DNA of 64,000 nucleotides from Salinicola rhizosphaerae (GCF_014652715.1 NZ_BMZI01000003.1:131203-195202), one strand, 5' to 3'; shown: positions 26,273 through 35,813, counted from the first letter of the stretch. The notes: generated by a model not told the origin, from the sequence alone. Translations and numbers: made by a program.

Positions 26273-26409
26273 GCAAAAACTCCAGAGCGAGAGAGGAAAG
26301 AGACGCTGGCGCGTCTCATCCATCGAGGTTAGCAGGTATCGAGATGACGGCCCTAGGGTCGACGGGCGCCGCGGTTCGACAGTTGGTCCAGCCTATTCGA
26401 CAAACAGCG

Positions 26410-27609
26410 CTACTTGACGAACAGCTGGCGCGGGAAGTTGCACAGCGGCTCGGCGCCGTTTTCGGTGATCAGGATACTTTCGGTAATCTCGAGCCCCCAG
26501 TCATCCATCCACATGCCGGGCATGAAGTGGAACGTCATGCCCGGCTCGAGAATCGTCTCGTCGGAGGGGCGCAGACTCATGGTGCGTTCGCCCCAGTCTG
26601 GCGGGTAGCTGATCCCGATCGGATAACCGCAGCGCGCACCGCCGCGGTCGAAGCCGTACTTGTCCATCGCGGCGCCGAGCGCGAGCGCGATATCAGCACA
26701 GCGATTACCGGGCTTGGCGACGGCGAGACCGTTCTCGATGCCTTCGAGCAGCGCCGATTCCCCACGGATGAAGTCCTTCGGCGGCTTGCCGAGAAACACG
26801 GTTCGTGACAGCGGCGCGTGGTAGCGCTTGTAGCAGCCGGCGATCTCGAAAAACGTTCCCTCGCCTTCGCGAAACGGTGTGTCATCCCAGGTCAGGTGGG
26901 GCGCTGCGGCGTCGCTGCCGGTCGGCAGCAGCGGCACGATCGCCGGATAGTCACCGCCGTGAACCTTGCCTTCACCGTCGGTCCAGCCCTCGGTTCCGAC
27001 CCGATAGATCTCGGAGACCAGTTTGCTCTTGGCCAGCCCCGGCTCGATCATCTCGATGATACGCGTGTGCATGCACTCGACGATGCGCGCCGCCGTGCGC
27101 ATGTAGGCGATCTCCTGCGGCGACTTGATCGCCCGGCACCAGTTGACCAGCGCCGTGGCATCGACCAGCTTGGCGTGGGGAAGCTCCTTCACGAGACTGG
27201 TGTAGGCCTTGGCAGAGAAGTAGTAGTTGTCCATCTCCAGCCCGACATTGCCGGTATGCCAGCCATACTCCGGCAGCACCGACTGCGCCAGATACTCCAT
27301 CGGATGCATGTCCGGATTCTGCACGTAGTAATCCGGGTAGTAGCGCACCCGCTCTTCGTTCATCCAACAGGTACGCCAGGCGCCGTTGGCATCTTGCCGC
27401 CGGCCATACCAGACCGGCTCGCCCTCGAGGCCGATCAGCACGCACTGATGGACATAGAACGACCAACCGTCATAGCCGGTCAGCCAGGCCATGTTGGAAG
27501 GGTCGCTGACGATGAGCACATCGACACCGCGATTGGCCATCGACACCCGCACCTTGTGCAGGCGGCTGGCGTACTCTTCGCGGGAAAAAGGCAGGGATAC
27601 CTGGAACAT
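26410..27609 (-). CDS. doeA: Ectoine hydrolase DoeA (EutD)
   Basis: A 399-residue member of the creatinase/Xaa-Pro dipeptidase (M24-like) family, the length expected for DoeA. It has an N-terminal creatinase-type domain (YASRLHKVRVSMANRGVDVL, SDPSNMAWLTGYDGWSFY) and a C-terminal pita-bread domain with GGDYPAIVPLLPTG, GCYKRYHAPLSRT and PGMTFHFMPGMW. DoeA opens the ectoine ring to N-acetyl-diaminobutyrate. It is first in a minus-strand unit doeA-doeB-doeX and is divergent from enuR. The ribosome site is weak. Confidence 0.93.
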   Translation of the reverse strand: MFQVSLPFSREEYASRLHKVRVSMANRGVDVLIVSDPSNMAWLTGYDGWSFYVHQCVLIGLEGEPVWYGRRQDANGAWRTCWMNEERVRYYPDYYVQNPDMHPMEYLAQSVLPEYGWHTGNVGLEMDNYYFSAKAYTSLVKELPHAKLVDATALVNWCRAIKSPQEIAYMRTAARIVECMHTRIIEMIEPGLAKSKLVSEIYRVGTEGWTDGEGKVHGGDYPAIVPLLPTGSDAAAPHLTWDDTPFREGEGTFFEIAGCYKRYHAPLSRTVFLGKPPKDFIRGESALLEGIENGLAVAKPGNRCADIALALGAAMDKYGFDRGGARCGYPIGISYPPDWGERTMSLRPSDETILEPGMTFHFMPGMWMDDWGLEITESILITENGAEPLCNFPRQLFVK

Positions 27610-27711
27610 GGTGCCACTCGACTAACGGGACCGAATTGATGGAACCTGCCAATCTGCCCTCGATCAACAGGGAGACCGACAGAGACCTGCCGCTTGCCGA
27701 CCGGATGTGGA

Positions 27712-27823
27712 ATTGTCATGATGCGTAGCGCCAACATCAGTACAATTATCGGTCAATGCATCATTTAGGATAGTAGCATCGCCGCGCGTCCCGCCGTCAA
27801 AGGCTTTATTGCATCATGACAAT
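27712..27823. promoter_or_regulatory. Candidate EnuR operators in the doeA-enuR intergenic region
   Basis: ATTGTCATGATGC at 27712-27724 is repeated exactly on the opposite strand at 27811-27823, where it spans the enuR start codon. A third copy of the GCATCAT core lies at 27758-27764. Spaced copies of one motif between divergent doeA and enuR suggest binding sites for EnuR. This is inference from position and symmetry. Confidence 0.5.
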
Positions 27824-29222
27824 TGATCTGAAACCCTTCCTGAGCCAGCAGGGTCCGAAATATCTCGCCATTGCCCGCGCACTGGCCGAAGCCGTACGCC
27901 AAGGCGCGCTGGCACCCGGCTCCCGCCTGCCCACGCACCGTGATCTGGCAGAAACGCTCGGTGTCAGCGTACAGACCGTCTCCCGCGCCTACGATCAGGC
28001 CGAGAAACATGGGCTGGTGCAGGCTCGCGTCGGCAGCGGCACCTGGATCCGCGATGCCGACGGCGAATCCGAGACCGAGTATCTGCGCGCACCGGCAGCT
28101 TTCACCGACGAAAGCCAGATCGATCTCTCCATCGCCCATCCGGTCTGCCCGCCCTCCCATCACGTGCGCTTTCGCCAGGCGCTGGCGGAGCTCGCCGACG
28201 TCGCCCACGCCGACGTGATCGCCGCCTGTCGGCCGATTGCCGGGCTCGCCCATCAGCGCGAACGCGCCAATCACTGGCTTGGCGAGCGCCTCGGCGTTCC
28301 CGGCGAGGTCGAGGATCGGCTGCTCTGCAACGGCACGGCGCATGGCCTGATGCTGGCCATCGCCACGGTCGTCCAGCACGGTGACGTGGTCTTGACCGAA
28401 GCGCTGACGGATCACGGCCTGATTTCGCTATCGCGAACCCTCGGCTTTCAGCTACGTGGCGTGGCGATCGACGATCAGGGCGTCGTACCCGAGGCATTGG
28501 AAGCCGCTATCGTGCGCTTTCAGCCCCGCGCGGTCTGCGTGACGCCAACCCAGCTCAACCCGACCGGGGCGACGATGGAGAACGCACGCCGCGACGAGGT
28601 CGCCGAGATTCTGGCGCGCCACGACGTCTGGCTGATCGAGGACGATGTCCACGCCTTGCTGGAACCGCCGGGACTGACGCCGCTCGCGGCCCGATTGCCG
28701 CAGCAGAGCTTCCACGTCACCAGCCTGACCAAGGCCACGGTGCCGGGGCTGCGCGCCGGCTACCTGAGCGTACCGCGCGGCCAGATGCACCACACGCTGC
28801 CGCGCCTGCGCGCCACCAGCTGGATGGCCACACCGCTGGTGCTCGAGCTCGCCGACTACTGGCTGGCCAACGGCATGATCGACACCCTGGCCCACGAGCA
28901 GCGGCGTCTTCTGGCCGAGCGCCAATCGCTGGCGGCGAGGCGGCTGGCCGGGCACGCCATCGAATCGCGGCCCAGCAGCCTGCATCTCTGGCTCGCGCTG
29001 CCCGAACCCTGGCGCGCCGAGGAGCTGCAGCAGCAGGCGAGCCAGGAAGGGGTCGCCATCACCACGGCCCAACCCTTCATGGTCGACCCCACCTCGCCGC
29101 CTCGCCGAGTGCGCCTGAGCCTGGGTGCGGAGAATGACATCGAACGCCTCGATGCGGGCCTCGGCATCATCGCCAATCTGCTGCAGGAGCCGCCGCCGCC
29201 GATGCTGCAGATCGTCTACTGA
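27816..29222 (+). CDS. enuR: MocR/GntR-type regulator of ectoine use (EnuR)
   Basis: A 468-residue MocR regulator. Residues 10-80 form a GntR winged helix (GSRLPTHRDLAETLGVSVQTVSRAY) and the rest is a fold-type I aminotransferase domain with the PLP lysine at 306 in VTSLTKATVPGLRAGY. EnuR proteins of this architecture control ectoine catabolic genes and respond to acetyl-diaminobutyrate and diaminobutyrate bound through PLP. Divergent location from doeA fits that role. The ribosome site is poor, and the start codon lies in a repeated motif, which hints at autoregulation. Confidence 0.87.
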   Translation: MTIDLKPFLSQQGPKYLAIARALAEAVRQGALAPGSRLPTHRDLAETLGVSVQTVSRAYDQAEKHGLVQARVGSGTWIRDADGESETEYLRAPAAFTDESQIDLSIAHPVCPPSHHVRFRQALAELADVAHADVIAACRPIAGLAHQRERANHWLGERLGVPGEVEDRLLCNGTAHGLMLAIATVVQHGDVVLTEALTDHGLISLSRTLGFQLRGVAIDDQGVVPEALEAAIVRFQPRAVCVTPTQLNPTGATMENARRDEVAEILARHDVWLIEDDVHALLEPPGLTPLAARLPQQSFHVTSLTKATVPGLRAGYLSVPRGQMHHTLPRLRATSWMATPLVLELADYWLANGMIDTLAHEQRRLLAERQSLAARRLAGHAIESRPSSLHLWLALPEPWRAEELQQQASQEGVAITTAQPFMVDPTSPPRRVRLSLGAENDIERLDAGLGIIANLLQEPPPPMLQIVY

Positions 29223-29363
29223 TGAGCAATGAGCCATGCGCGAAGCACTGTCGCCCAGTGGCGTGTCTCGCCAGCGATAGCGGGTTCGCCCCCATCGTCT
29301 CCTGTCGTCTGATACGATCGACATTCAACTACATCAATAACTCACCGCTTTCAGGGAGCTCCC

Positions 29364-30305
29364 ATGCGTGTCCTGATCTACCACAATGACGCCGACAACT
29401 GGCGCACGATCCTCTCCGAGCGCCTGTCTGGCGTCGAGTTCATCACCGCTGCCGCGAGCGGCAACCCTCAGGCCGACTACCTGGTGGCGTGGAAGCCGCC
29501 TGCCTCGGTCTTCGACGAGCAGACCGGGCTCAAGGGCATCGTCAACCTTGGCGCCGGCGTCGATGCACTGCTGCAGAACCCGTCACTGCCTCGCGACATC
29601 CCCATCGTCAAGCTGCGTGACGCCGGCATGGGCGAGCTGATCGGCGATTACGCTCGCTACGGTGTCATGCATTTTCAGCGCGACTTCGATCGCTATCGAG
29701 ACCAGCAGCGTCAACGTCAATGGCAGCCCGTTTCGGTCGTCGACAAGGCCGACTGGGGCGTCGGCGTGCTCGGGCTCGGCGCCATCGGGACGCGCGTGGC
29801 GCAGATGCTGGCGGCCGACGGCTATCCGGTGCACGGCTGGAGCCGTTCCCCCAAGCAGCTCGAAGGCATCACCTGCCACCACGGCGATGCCGGCCTCGAC
29901 GCCTTGCTCGGCCAGGTCATGACGCTGATCACGCTGCTGCCGGACACGCCGGCAACGCGCCATCTCATCAACCGCGAGACCCTGGCCAAGCTGCCGGCGG
30001 GCGCGAGCCTGGTCAACCCGGGGCGCGGCAGCGTCATCGACGAGCGCGCGCTGATCGAAGCTCTGGGTGAAGGCGATGACGACCGCCAGAGCGGCGGCCA
30101 CCTGCGCGGCGCCATTCTGGATGCTTTTCCGGTCGAACCGCTGGCCGACGATAGCCCACTGTGGCGCCATCCGCGCATTCTGATCACTCCGCATATCGCA
30201 GGCCCGACCCCGCTCGGCGCCGCCGCCGATCAGGTCGCAGAAGCGCTGAAGGCGATGTCGGAAGGGAAGCCGGTCGAAGCCATCGACCCCGATGCCGGGT
30301 ATTGA
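29364..30305 (+). CDS. ghrA: Glyoxylate/hydroxypyruvate reductase A
   Basis: A 313-residue D-2-hydroxyacid dehydrogenase from ATG 29364 (AGGGAG upstream). GVLGLGAIGTRVAQML is the NAD(P) motif, NPGRGSVIDERAL holds the catalytic Arg region and ITPHIAGPT the catalytic His. The short substrate domain at the N-terminus is like GhrA, which reduces glyoxylate and hydroxypyruvate with NADPH. It follows enuR in the same direction after 141 bases; no link with ectoine catabolism is established. Confidence 0.88.
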   Translation: MRVLIYHNDADNWRTILSERLSGVEFITAAASGNPQADYLVAWKPPASVFDEQTGLKGIVNLGAGVDALLQNPSLPRDIPIVKLRDAGMGELIGDYARYGVMHFQRDFDRYRDQQRQRQWQPVSVVDKADWGVGVLGLGAIGTRVAQMLAADGYPVHGWSRSPKQLEGITCHHGDAGLDALLGQVMTLITLLPDTPATRHLINRETLAKLPAGASLVNPGRGSVIDERALIEALGEGDDDRQSGGHLRGAILDAFPVEPLADDSPLWRHPRILITPHIAGPTPLGAAADQVAEALKAMSEGKPVEAIDPDAGY

Positions 30306-30400
30306 GTTCACGAGCGATCCTGACAGCCACTGCCACGCTCTGGAACCTCCAGCCGCCACTGCCGTCTCAGAAGCCATCGTGATGTAGCAGGAGAGGCTTC

Positions 30401-31120
30401 ATGTTAGCGATGATTCGACGGGGGATCACAGCGGTAGCGGTACTCGCGGCCATCGGCTGCGCACCGCTGAGCCTGGCCGCGCCAGCGCCCGACCCCACCC
30501 CCTTCACGGCGCGCTACAAACTAGCGATCGATGGCTGGCCGGACGCGACGATCACCCACCGGCTGTCGCACGGCAGCGGTGGCGAGAGCGACGTGTGGAC
30601 AAGCGACATGCAGGCAAGCATCAAGGTGGCCAGCGGCGAGGAGCGCGGGCGCTTTCGGCTCGATGACGATGGGCCGCCGCAGGCGCTCGACTACACCAGC
30701 CGCTACTCGCTGCTCGGCATCGGCGATGACTACCATCTCGGTGCCGACGAGCTGCAGACGCTTCCCGATCGCCAGACCGCGCTGTTCTCGCTGTCACGCC
30801 GCGCCCCGGACGCTCGCTGCGCGAGTGCTCAGGTCTCGCCCTGCGAGTTGACCTATCAGGACCATAAGGGTCGCGAGAAATCGATGCTCTACCGCGTCGT
30901 CACGCATGGCGACGTAAAGACGCCAGCCGGGACCTATGCCGGTGTCACGGTCGATACCTGGGACCCCGATCCGGACAAGCGCGATCGTCATCTCTTTCTG
31001 ACGTTCAGCTCGGAGATCGCGGGGCTTTTATTGGGTAGTCGCTACGTGAAAGACGGCAAGGAGAGCAGCCATCTCGAGCTGCTGAGCATAACGCGAGATC
31101 GGCCTGCCGCGAGTGACTGA
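30401..31120 (+). CDS. Exported DUF3108 protein
   Basis: A 239-residue protein with a signal peptide (cleavage near LSLAAPAP, residue 26-28; a Cys at position 20 is not in a good lipobox). The body (FTARYKLAIDGWPDATITHRL, DYTSRYSLLGIGDDYHL, VVTHGDVKTPAGTYAGVTVDTW) matches DUF3108, a domain of periplasmic beta-rich proteins of unknown function. AGGAG lies upstream of the start. It ends in a strong terminator. Confidence 0.75.
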   Translation: MLAMIRRGITAVAVLAAIGCAPLSLAAPAPDPTPFTARYKLAIDGWPDATITHRLSHGSGGESDVWTSDMQASIKVASGEERGRFRLDDDGPPQALDYTSRYSLLGIGDDYHLGADELQTLPDRQTALFSLSRRAPDARCASAQVSPCELTYQDHKGREKSMLYRVVTHGDVKTPAGTYAGVTVDTWDPDPDKRDRHLFLTFSSEIAGLLLGSRYVKDGKESSHLELLSITRDRPAASD

Positions 31121-31164
31121 AGTCGCTTCCCATCCGCCCCCGCATCCACTAGAGTCGAGCCCCC

Positions 31165-31195
31165 ACGGACGCCGCATCATCGGCGTCCGTTTTTT
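31165..31195 (+). terminator. Intrinsic terminator after the DUF3108 gene
   Basis: ACGGACGCCG pairs perfectly with CGGCGTCCGT over a six-base loop and is followed by six T residues, a textbook form. Confidence 0.9.
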
Positions 31196-31231
31196 CGTCT
31201 CGTATTCCCGTCACCTATCAACGAGGTTGCC

Positions 31232-32161
31232 ATGCTGCTCGGCCTGCTGTGGATTCTGCTGCCTCTGGTTCTGGGCTATCTGATCCCGATCCGGCATGCC
31301 GGCATTCGCCGCGCGATCGACCGCGGCGTCAACCTATCGGTCTACGTGATTCTGCTCTTGATGGGCGTGGGTCTGGGCAGCCTGGCGAATCTTCTGGATG
31401 AGCTCTCTCGCATCGGCACTACCGCGCTGACACTCTTCATCGTGATTGCGCCGATCAACCTGCTGGCGCTGGCCTGGCTTTGCCGTCGCCCTGTGGGCAG
31501 ACGTGCGCCCGAGCGCATCGGCCACGATGACGGAACGCCGACCGGGAAATGGCAGGCGCTGGCGGGCTCTACGCAGCTGGCCGGCACGGTGCTGGTCGGG
31601 GTCGTCATCGGCGTTGCCGCGCGATGGTTCGATCATTCGCTCACCGCCCTCTCCGAGACGCTCGCGACCTGGACACTCTACGTACTGCTGGGCCTGGTCG
31701 GGTGTCAGCTGCGTAACTCGGGACTGGGCCTGCGACAGATTCTGCTCAATCGACTGGGACTGGCGATGGCGCTGACCGTCTTTGCCAGTTCGATGCTGGC
31801 CGGGCTCGCCGTGGCACCGCTGCTGGACCTGCCGTGGAATCAGGGTATGGCGATGGCCGCTGGCTTCGGCTGGTACTCGCTCTCCGGCATTCTGATCGGC
31901 GATCAGCTGGGGCCGGTACTGGGCGGCGCGGCTTTCTTCAACGATCTCGCCCGGGAACTGCTCGCCTTCCTGCTGATCCCGCTTTTCATGCAGCGCGCCA
32001 TGCCGCTGGCCATCGGTTACAGCGGCGCGACGGCAATGGACGTCACGCTCCCGATCATTCAGCGCTACGGCGGCGTCACCTGCGTGCCTCTGGCGATCGT
32101 CAGCGGATTTCTGCTCTCGCTGCTCTCCCCGCTGCTGATCCTGCTGCTGCTATCATTTTGA
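31232..32161 (+). CDS. lysO: Lysine exporter LysO family protein
   Basis: A 309-residue inner-membrane protein with eight or more helices. It has the two conserved LysO halves: GYLIPIRHAGIRRAIDRGVNLSVYVILLLMGVGLG at the N-terminus region and GFGWYSLSGILIGDQLGPVLGGAAFFNDLARELLAF, with conserved acidic residues. Escherichia coli LysO (YbjE) exports lysine and its analogue thialysine. A protein of this length fits that family. It follows a terminator, so it has its own promoter. Confidence 0.85.
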   Translation: MLLGLLWILLPLVLGYLIPIRHAGIRRAIDRGVNLSVYVILLLMGVGLGSLANLLDELSRIGTTALTLFIVIAPINLLALAWLCRRPVGRRAPERIGHDDGTPTGKWQALAGSTQLAGTVLVGVVIGVAARWFDHSLTALSETLATWTLYVLLGLVGCQLRNSGLGLRQILLNRLGLAMALTVFASSMLAGLAVAPLLDLPWNQGMAMAAGFGWYSLSGILIGDQLGPVLGGAAFFNDLARELLAFLLIPLFMQRAMPLAIGYSGATAMDVTLPIIQRYGGVTCVPLAIVSGFLLSLLSPLLILLLLSF

Positions 32162-32245
32162 CCGGTGGGACCGCGTTCTACCGCCTCCCGTCTACGACCA
32201 ACGACGTGGAGAGCCATTCGGCCGACCGTGATACGCTGAACCAAA

Positions 32246-32257
32246 GTTACCGGTAAC
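32246..32257. promoter_or_regulatory. GntR-type operator upstream of gntR
   Basis: GTTACCGGTAAC is a perfect 12-base palindrome 31 bases before the gntR start codon. The same core occurs upstream of gntT. It has the form expected for a LacI-family gluconate regulator and suggests autoregulation. Confidence 0.8.
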
Positions 32258-32288
32258 ATAAAAGCTCTTCTCTACAGGGAAAGACGGC

Positions 32289-33296
32289 ATGCCTCGTCGC
32301 TCGTCCGGGCGCGTCACGCTTCAGCACATCGCCGATAGCGTCGGCGTGACCAAGATCACGGTCTCGCGCGCGCTGCGCGAGCCGCACCTCGTCTCCGAGG
32401 ATCTGCGTCTGCGCATCGAAGAGGCAGCGGCGGCCCTGGGCTACATTCCCAATCGCCAGGCCGGTGCGCTCGCCAGCGGCCGTAGCCAGAGCGTAGCGCT
32501 ACTCATTCCATCGCTCTCCAATGCGGTGTTTTCGGAGATTCAGCGCGGCATCGAGGAGGGTCTGAGCGCGGCGGGCTACCAGGTGCTGATCGGACACACC
32601 GGCTACTCGCTGCTCGAGGAAGAGCGTCTGATCGACACCTACTTGAGCTACGGTGTCGATGCGATGATTCTGCCCGGCACGCGACATACCGATCAGGCGC
32701 GCCGGCTGCTCACGCGCTCGGGAATCCCGCTGGTCGAGACACTGGAACTGACCGATACGCCTCTGGACATCAACGTGGGGCTGGATCAGAGCGCTGCCGC
32801 GGTCGCACTGACCGAAGCCTTTCTCGAACGCGGGTATCGCCGCATCGGCTTCATGGGCGCGAGGCTTGACCACCGGGCGCAGCTTCGCCTTGCCGGATGG
32901 AAACGTCGTATGAAGCAGGCGGGGCTCTCGTGCGAACGCTGCCTGACCACACCGCGCCCCTCCTCCTACCGTCTGGGCGGCGACATGCTGGCCTCGATGC
33001 TGGAACGCTGGGCGGATCTGGACGGCGTGTTCTGCAACAACGATGACCTGGCCGCCGGCGCGCTGTTCGAGTGCCAGCGACGCCATCTGGACGTCCCCGG
33101 TCAGCTGGGCTTGGCGGGATTCAACGGACTGGATATCACCGAAGCTACGACGCCGACGCTCGCCACCGTGGTGACACCGCGCCGGCGCATCGGTGATTTA
33201 ATCGCCAGGAAGCTTCAGGCGAGGTTGCAGGGCGCGCCGCTGGTGCCCTGCCGAGAGGATGTCGGGTTCGAGGTCGTCTGTCGCGGCAGCCTGTGA
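32289..33296 (+). CDS. gntR: LacI-family regulator of gluconate genes (GntR type)
   Basis: A 335-residue repressor. The LacI headpiece VTLQHIADSVGVTKITVSRAL occupies about residues 9-29, the hinge region LGYIPNRQAGALASGRSQSVAL follows, and the remainder is a periplasmic-binding-protein-like sensor domain. It is convergent with gntK and faces the gntT-idnO-idnD-gntK operon. Matching operators precede both gntR and gntT. It is therefore assigned as the gluconate-responsive repressor of the module. Confidence 0.9.
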   Translation: MPRRSSGRVTLQHIADSVGVTKITVSRALREPHLVSEDLRLRIEEAAAALGYIPNRQAGALASGRSQSVALLIPSLSNAVFSEIQRGIEEGLSAAGYQVLIGHTGYSLLEEERLIDTYLSYGVDAMILPGTRHTDQARRLLTRSGIPLVETLELTDTPLDINVGLDQSAAAVALTEAFLERGYRRIGFMGARLDHRAQLRLAGWKRRMKQAGLSCERCLTTPRPSSYRLGGDMLASMLERWADLDGVFCNNDDLAAGALFECQRRHLDVPGQLGLAGFNGLDITEATTPTLATVVTPRRRIGDLIARKLQARLQGAPLVPCREDVGFEVVCRGSL

Positions 33297-33320
33297 CAGG
33301 ATGACCAACGGTACGAAACG

Positions 33321-33854
33321 CTAGAACTCACCGCGCAGGGCGCGTTTTTCCAGTTTCAGCACGGCCTCGTTGACGACCTGATCCATCGTGCCGGCGATAT
33401 CGACCGTGACCGCCTCGTCTTCACCCGGCGCTTCCAGCGTCTCGAGCTGACTGTCGAGCATCGCCTCACCCTTGAAGAAGTGCGCTTGCCGGGACTGAAT
33501 GCGCTGCAGCAGAAGTTCACGACTGCCGGCCAGGTGCACGAAAGTGAGCCCATCGTCACCGCGACGCAGCGTATCGCGATAGCGTCGCTTGAGGGCGGAG
33601 CAGCCAATCACCAACGTTTCTCCCTGGGCCCTCGCCGCGCCGATGAGCTCGGCCAGCTTGGCAAGCCATCCGGCACGATCGTCGTCGGTCAGCGGTTCGC
33701 CACGCGACATCTTGGCCACGCTCTCCGGCGCATGGTAGTCGTCACCATCCAGAAATCGGCCGCCCAGCGCCGTCGCCAGGCGCTGACCGACTTCCGTCTT
33801 GCCGCAGCTGGAGACGCCCATCACGACGACTCGCCGCCCCTCGGATTCGCTCAT
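33321..33854 (-). CDS. gntK: Gluconokinase
   Basis: A 177-residue kinase with the P-loop GVSSCGKTEVG near residue 13, then DGDDYHAPESVAKMSRGEPLTDDDRAGWL, ACSALKRRYRD-like GCSALKRRYRD and HFFKGEAMLDSQLETLE, all typical of GntK. It phosphorylates gluconate to 6-phosphogluconate. It is last in the gntT-idnO-idnD-gntK run and ends 24 bases from the convergent gntR stop. Confidence 0.93.
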   Translation of the reverse strand: MSESEGRRVVVMGVSSCGKTEVGQRLATALGGRFLDGDDYHAPESVAKMSRGEPLTDDDRAGWLAKLAELIGAARAQGETLVIGCSALKRRYRDTLRRGDDGLTFVHLAGSRELLLQRIQSRQAHFFKGEAMLDSQLETLEAPGEDEAVTVDIAGTMDQVVNEAVLKLEKRALRGEF

Positions 33855-33918
33855 GGTTCTGCCTTCTCATTCAATGACTGCTCGGGCGGGCGAGCGCCCC
33901 CTGTTCCGCTGTCGTTAA

Positions 33919-34938
33919 TCACCAGATCTCGACCACGACCTTACCGGAGCGACGCGAATCTCGGGCAAGATCGAAAGCATCGACCGCCTCATCGGCGGGG
34001 ATGACGTGAGAAATGACGCTATCGAACAGGTCGTGTCGCTCCAGCAGCGTGATCGCACGGTCGACCTCGTCGTTGAAGCGGAAGCAGCCCAGATAGCGGA
34101 CTTCTTTCGAGATCATCGGGGCGAGCGTGATGCCCTGCGGCTCGGGCCCCATCATGCCGACCTGGACGATCGTCCCCGCGCGACGCACCGCGTCGATCGC
34201 CCCATTGATCGATGCCGGGACGCCGGAGCACTCGAGCACGATATCGAAGGCCTGTGACGACAGCGCCTCGCGAGTGACGTTGACCGTTGCGTCAATGCCC
34301 AGCGGTGCGGCCCGCTCCAGCGCTTCATCGAGCACATCGGTGATGGTCACGGATTCCGCACCCTCGATGACCGCCGCCGCGGCCGCCAGCAGGCCGATAG
34401 GACCGGCACCGCAGACCAGCACCCGCTGCCCGCTCACCCCACCCGCCAGATTGATCGCATGCAGTCCGACCGCCAGCGGCTCGGCCAGCGATGCGCGCTT
34501 CAACGACAGGCTCTCGGGCAGCGCGCGGATCATCTCCTGGCGGACGACCAGATATTCCGACATGCCACCCTGCGTGTGCGGCCAGGTCGAGGCAGAACCC
34601 AGATAGGCGCCATTTGGCCAGAGATGCGGCATCGACTCGATACCGCGAGACGACTCGCCGAACGTCGCCGGATGGAAAGTCACCGGCGTACCGGTGGCCC
34701 AAGTGCCGCTCGGGTCCTGATCGATGGTACCCGACAGTTCGTGACCCGGAATCAATGGCTCGCGGATGGCGAAGGCGCCATTGGCCCCCTCGTGATAATA
34801 GTGAATGTCCGACCCACAGATACCCGCGTAGTGGATCTTCACTCTGACCGAACCGGCCGGCACCTCAGGCACGTCGCGATCTTCGATCTTCAGCGTCTTC
34901 GCCCGGTGGATCACCAGCGATTTCATGGTCTGGCCCAT
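33919..34938 (-). CDS. idnD: L-idonate 5-dehydrogenase
   Basis: A 339-residue zinc-dependent medium-chain dehydrogenase from ATG 34938 (AAGGAG, six bases upstream). GICGSDIHYYHEG and PGHELSG give the catalytic zinc ligands, and VLVCGAGPIGLLAAAA is the NAD(P) motif. The IdnD-like HYYHEG segment and position between idnO and gntK support L-idonate 5-dehydrogenase, which gives 5-ketogluconate for IdnO. Confidence 0.9.
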   Translation of the reverse strand: MGQTMKSLVIHRAKTLKIEDRDVPEVPAGSVRVKIHYAGICGSDIHYYHEGANGAFAIREPLIPGHELSGTIDQDPSGTWATGTPVTFHPATFGESSRGIESMPHLWPNGAYLGSASTWPHTQGGMSEYLVVRQEMIRALPESLSLKRASLAEPLAVGLHAINLAGGVSGQRVLVCGAGPIGLLAAAAAVIEGAESVTITDVLDEALERAAPLGIDATVNVTREALSSQAFDIVLECSGVPASINGAIDAVRRAGTIVQVGMMGPEPQGITLAPMISKEVRYLGCFRFNDEVDRAITLLERHDLFDSVISHVIPADEAVDAFDLARDSRRSGKVVVEIW

Positions 34939-34984
34939 CTCGTTCTCCTTCCTATTCAGCACGTTTTCGGCTCGCAGTCACGTC

Positions 34985-35755
34985 TCAGACGACCGCGGTC
35001 ATGCCACCGTCGACGAAAATGTTCTGACCCGAGACGAAATTCGACGCCGGCGAACCGAGGAAGATCAGCGCGCCGATGAGTTCGTCGACGTCGCCCCAGC
35101 GCTGGGCGGGGGTGCGCTTCTCGACCCACTGATTGAACGTCTCGTCCTGCCACAGCGCGGTGTTCATGTCGGTCTTGAAGTAGCCGGGTGAAATGCAGTT
35201 CACCTGAATGTTGTGACGCGCCAGATCGGCGGCCATGCCCTGAGTCAGCATGACCACGCCACCTTTCGAGGCCGAGTAGGGTGCAATGGTCTCGCGAGCG
35301 AGTTTCGACTGGACCGAGCCGATATTGACGATCTTGCCCGATCGGCGCTCGGCCATGTGCCGCGAGAGCACGCGGGAGACGTGAAACACGCTGTTGAGAT
35401 TGGTGCCGATGACCGCGTTCCAGTCCTCGACCGCGAACTCACTGATGGGCGCGCGTTTCTGGAGCCCGGCGTTGTTGACCACGATGTCCGGCGTGCCGTG
35501 AGACTCGATCAGCTTTTCGAGGGCCGCTTCCGTCGCCGCGGCATCGGTGACATCGAACGCCGTCGCCGCGACCTCGGCGCCAGTCTCCTCCCGAATACGC
35601 TCGGCGGAGGCCTCGACGCTCTCCAGCGTGCGCCCATGAAGGATCACCTTCGCCCCGTGCCGCGCCAGGCCACGGGCCAGCGCGTAACCCAGCCCGCGGG
35701 AGGAGCCGGTCACCAGAGCGGTCTGACCGCTGATATCGAAAAGGGCGTCACGCAT
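34985..35755 (-). CDS. idnO: Gluconate 5-dehydrogenase (5-ketogluconate reductase)
   Basis: A 256-residue SDR. TGSSRGLG binds the cofactor, NNAG lies near residue 92, and the Ser-Tyr-Lys catalytic set is in SVQSKLARETIAPYSASKGG. The C-terminal FVSGQNIFVDGGMTAVV is typical of IdnO. It interconverts 5-ketogluconate and gluconate. GGAGAC precedes the start, and idnD follows by 46 bases on the same strand. Confidence 0.9.
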   Translation of the reverse strand: MRDALFDISGQTALVTGSSRGLGYALARGLARHGAKVILHGRTLESVEASAERIREETGAEVAATAFDVTDAAATEAALEKLIESHGTPDIVVNNAGLQKRAPISEFAVEDWNAVIGTNLNSVFHVSRVLSRHMAERRSGKIVNIGSVQSKLARETIAPYSASKGGVVMLTQGMAADLARHNIQVNCISPGYFKTDMNTALWQDETFNQWVEKRTPAQRWGDVDELIGALIFLGSPASNFVSGQNIFVDGGMTAVV

Positions 35756-35813
35756 ATCGAGAGTCTCCTTCGAGAGAACGTTGTCGAGAAAGCCAGTTTT
35801 CCAGAAACCGCTT

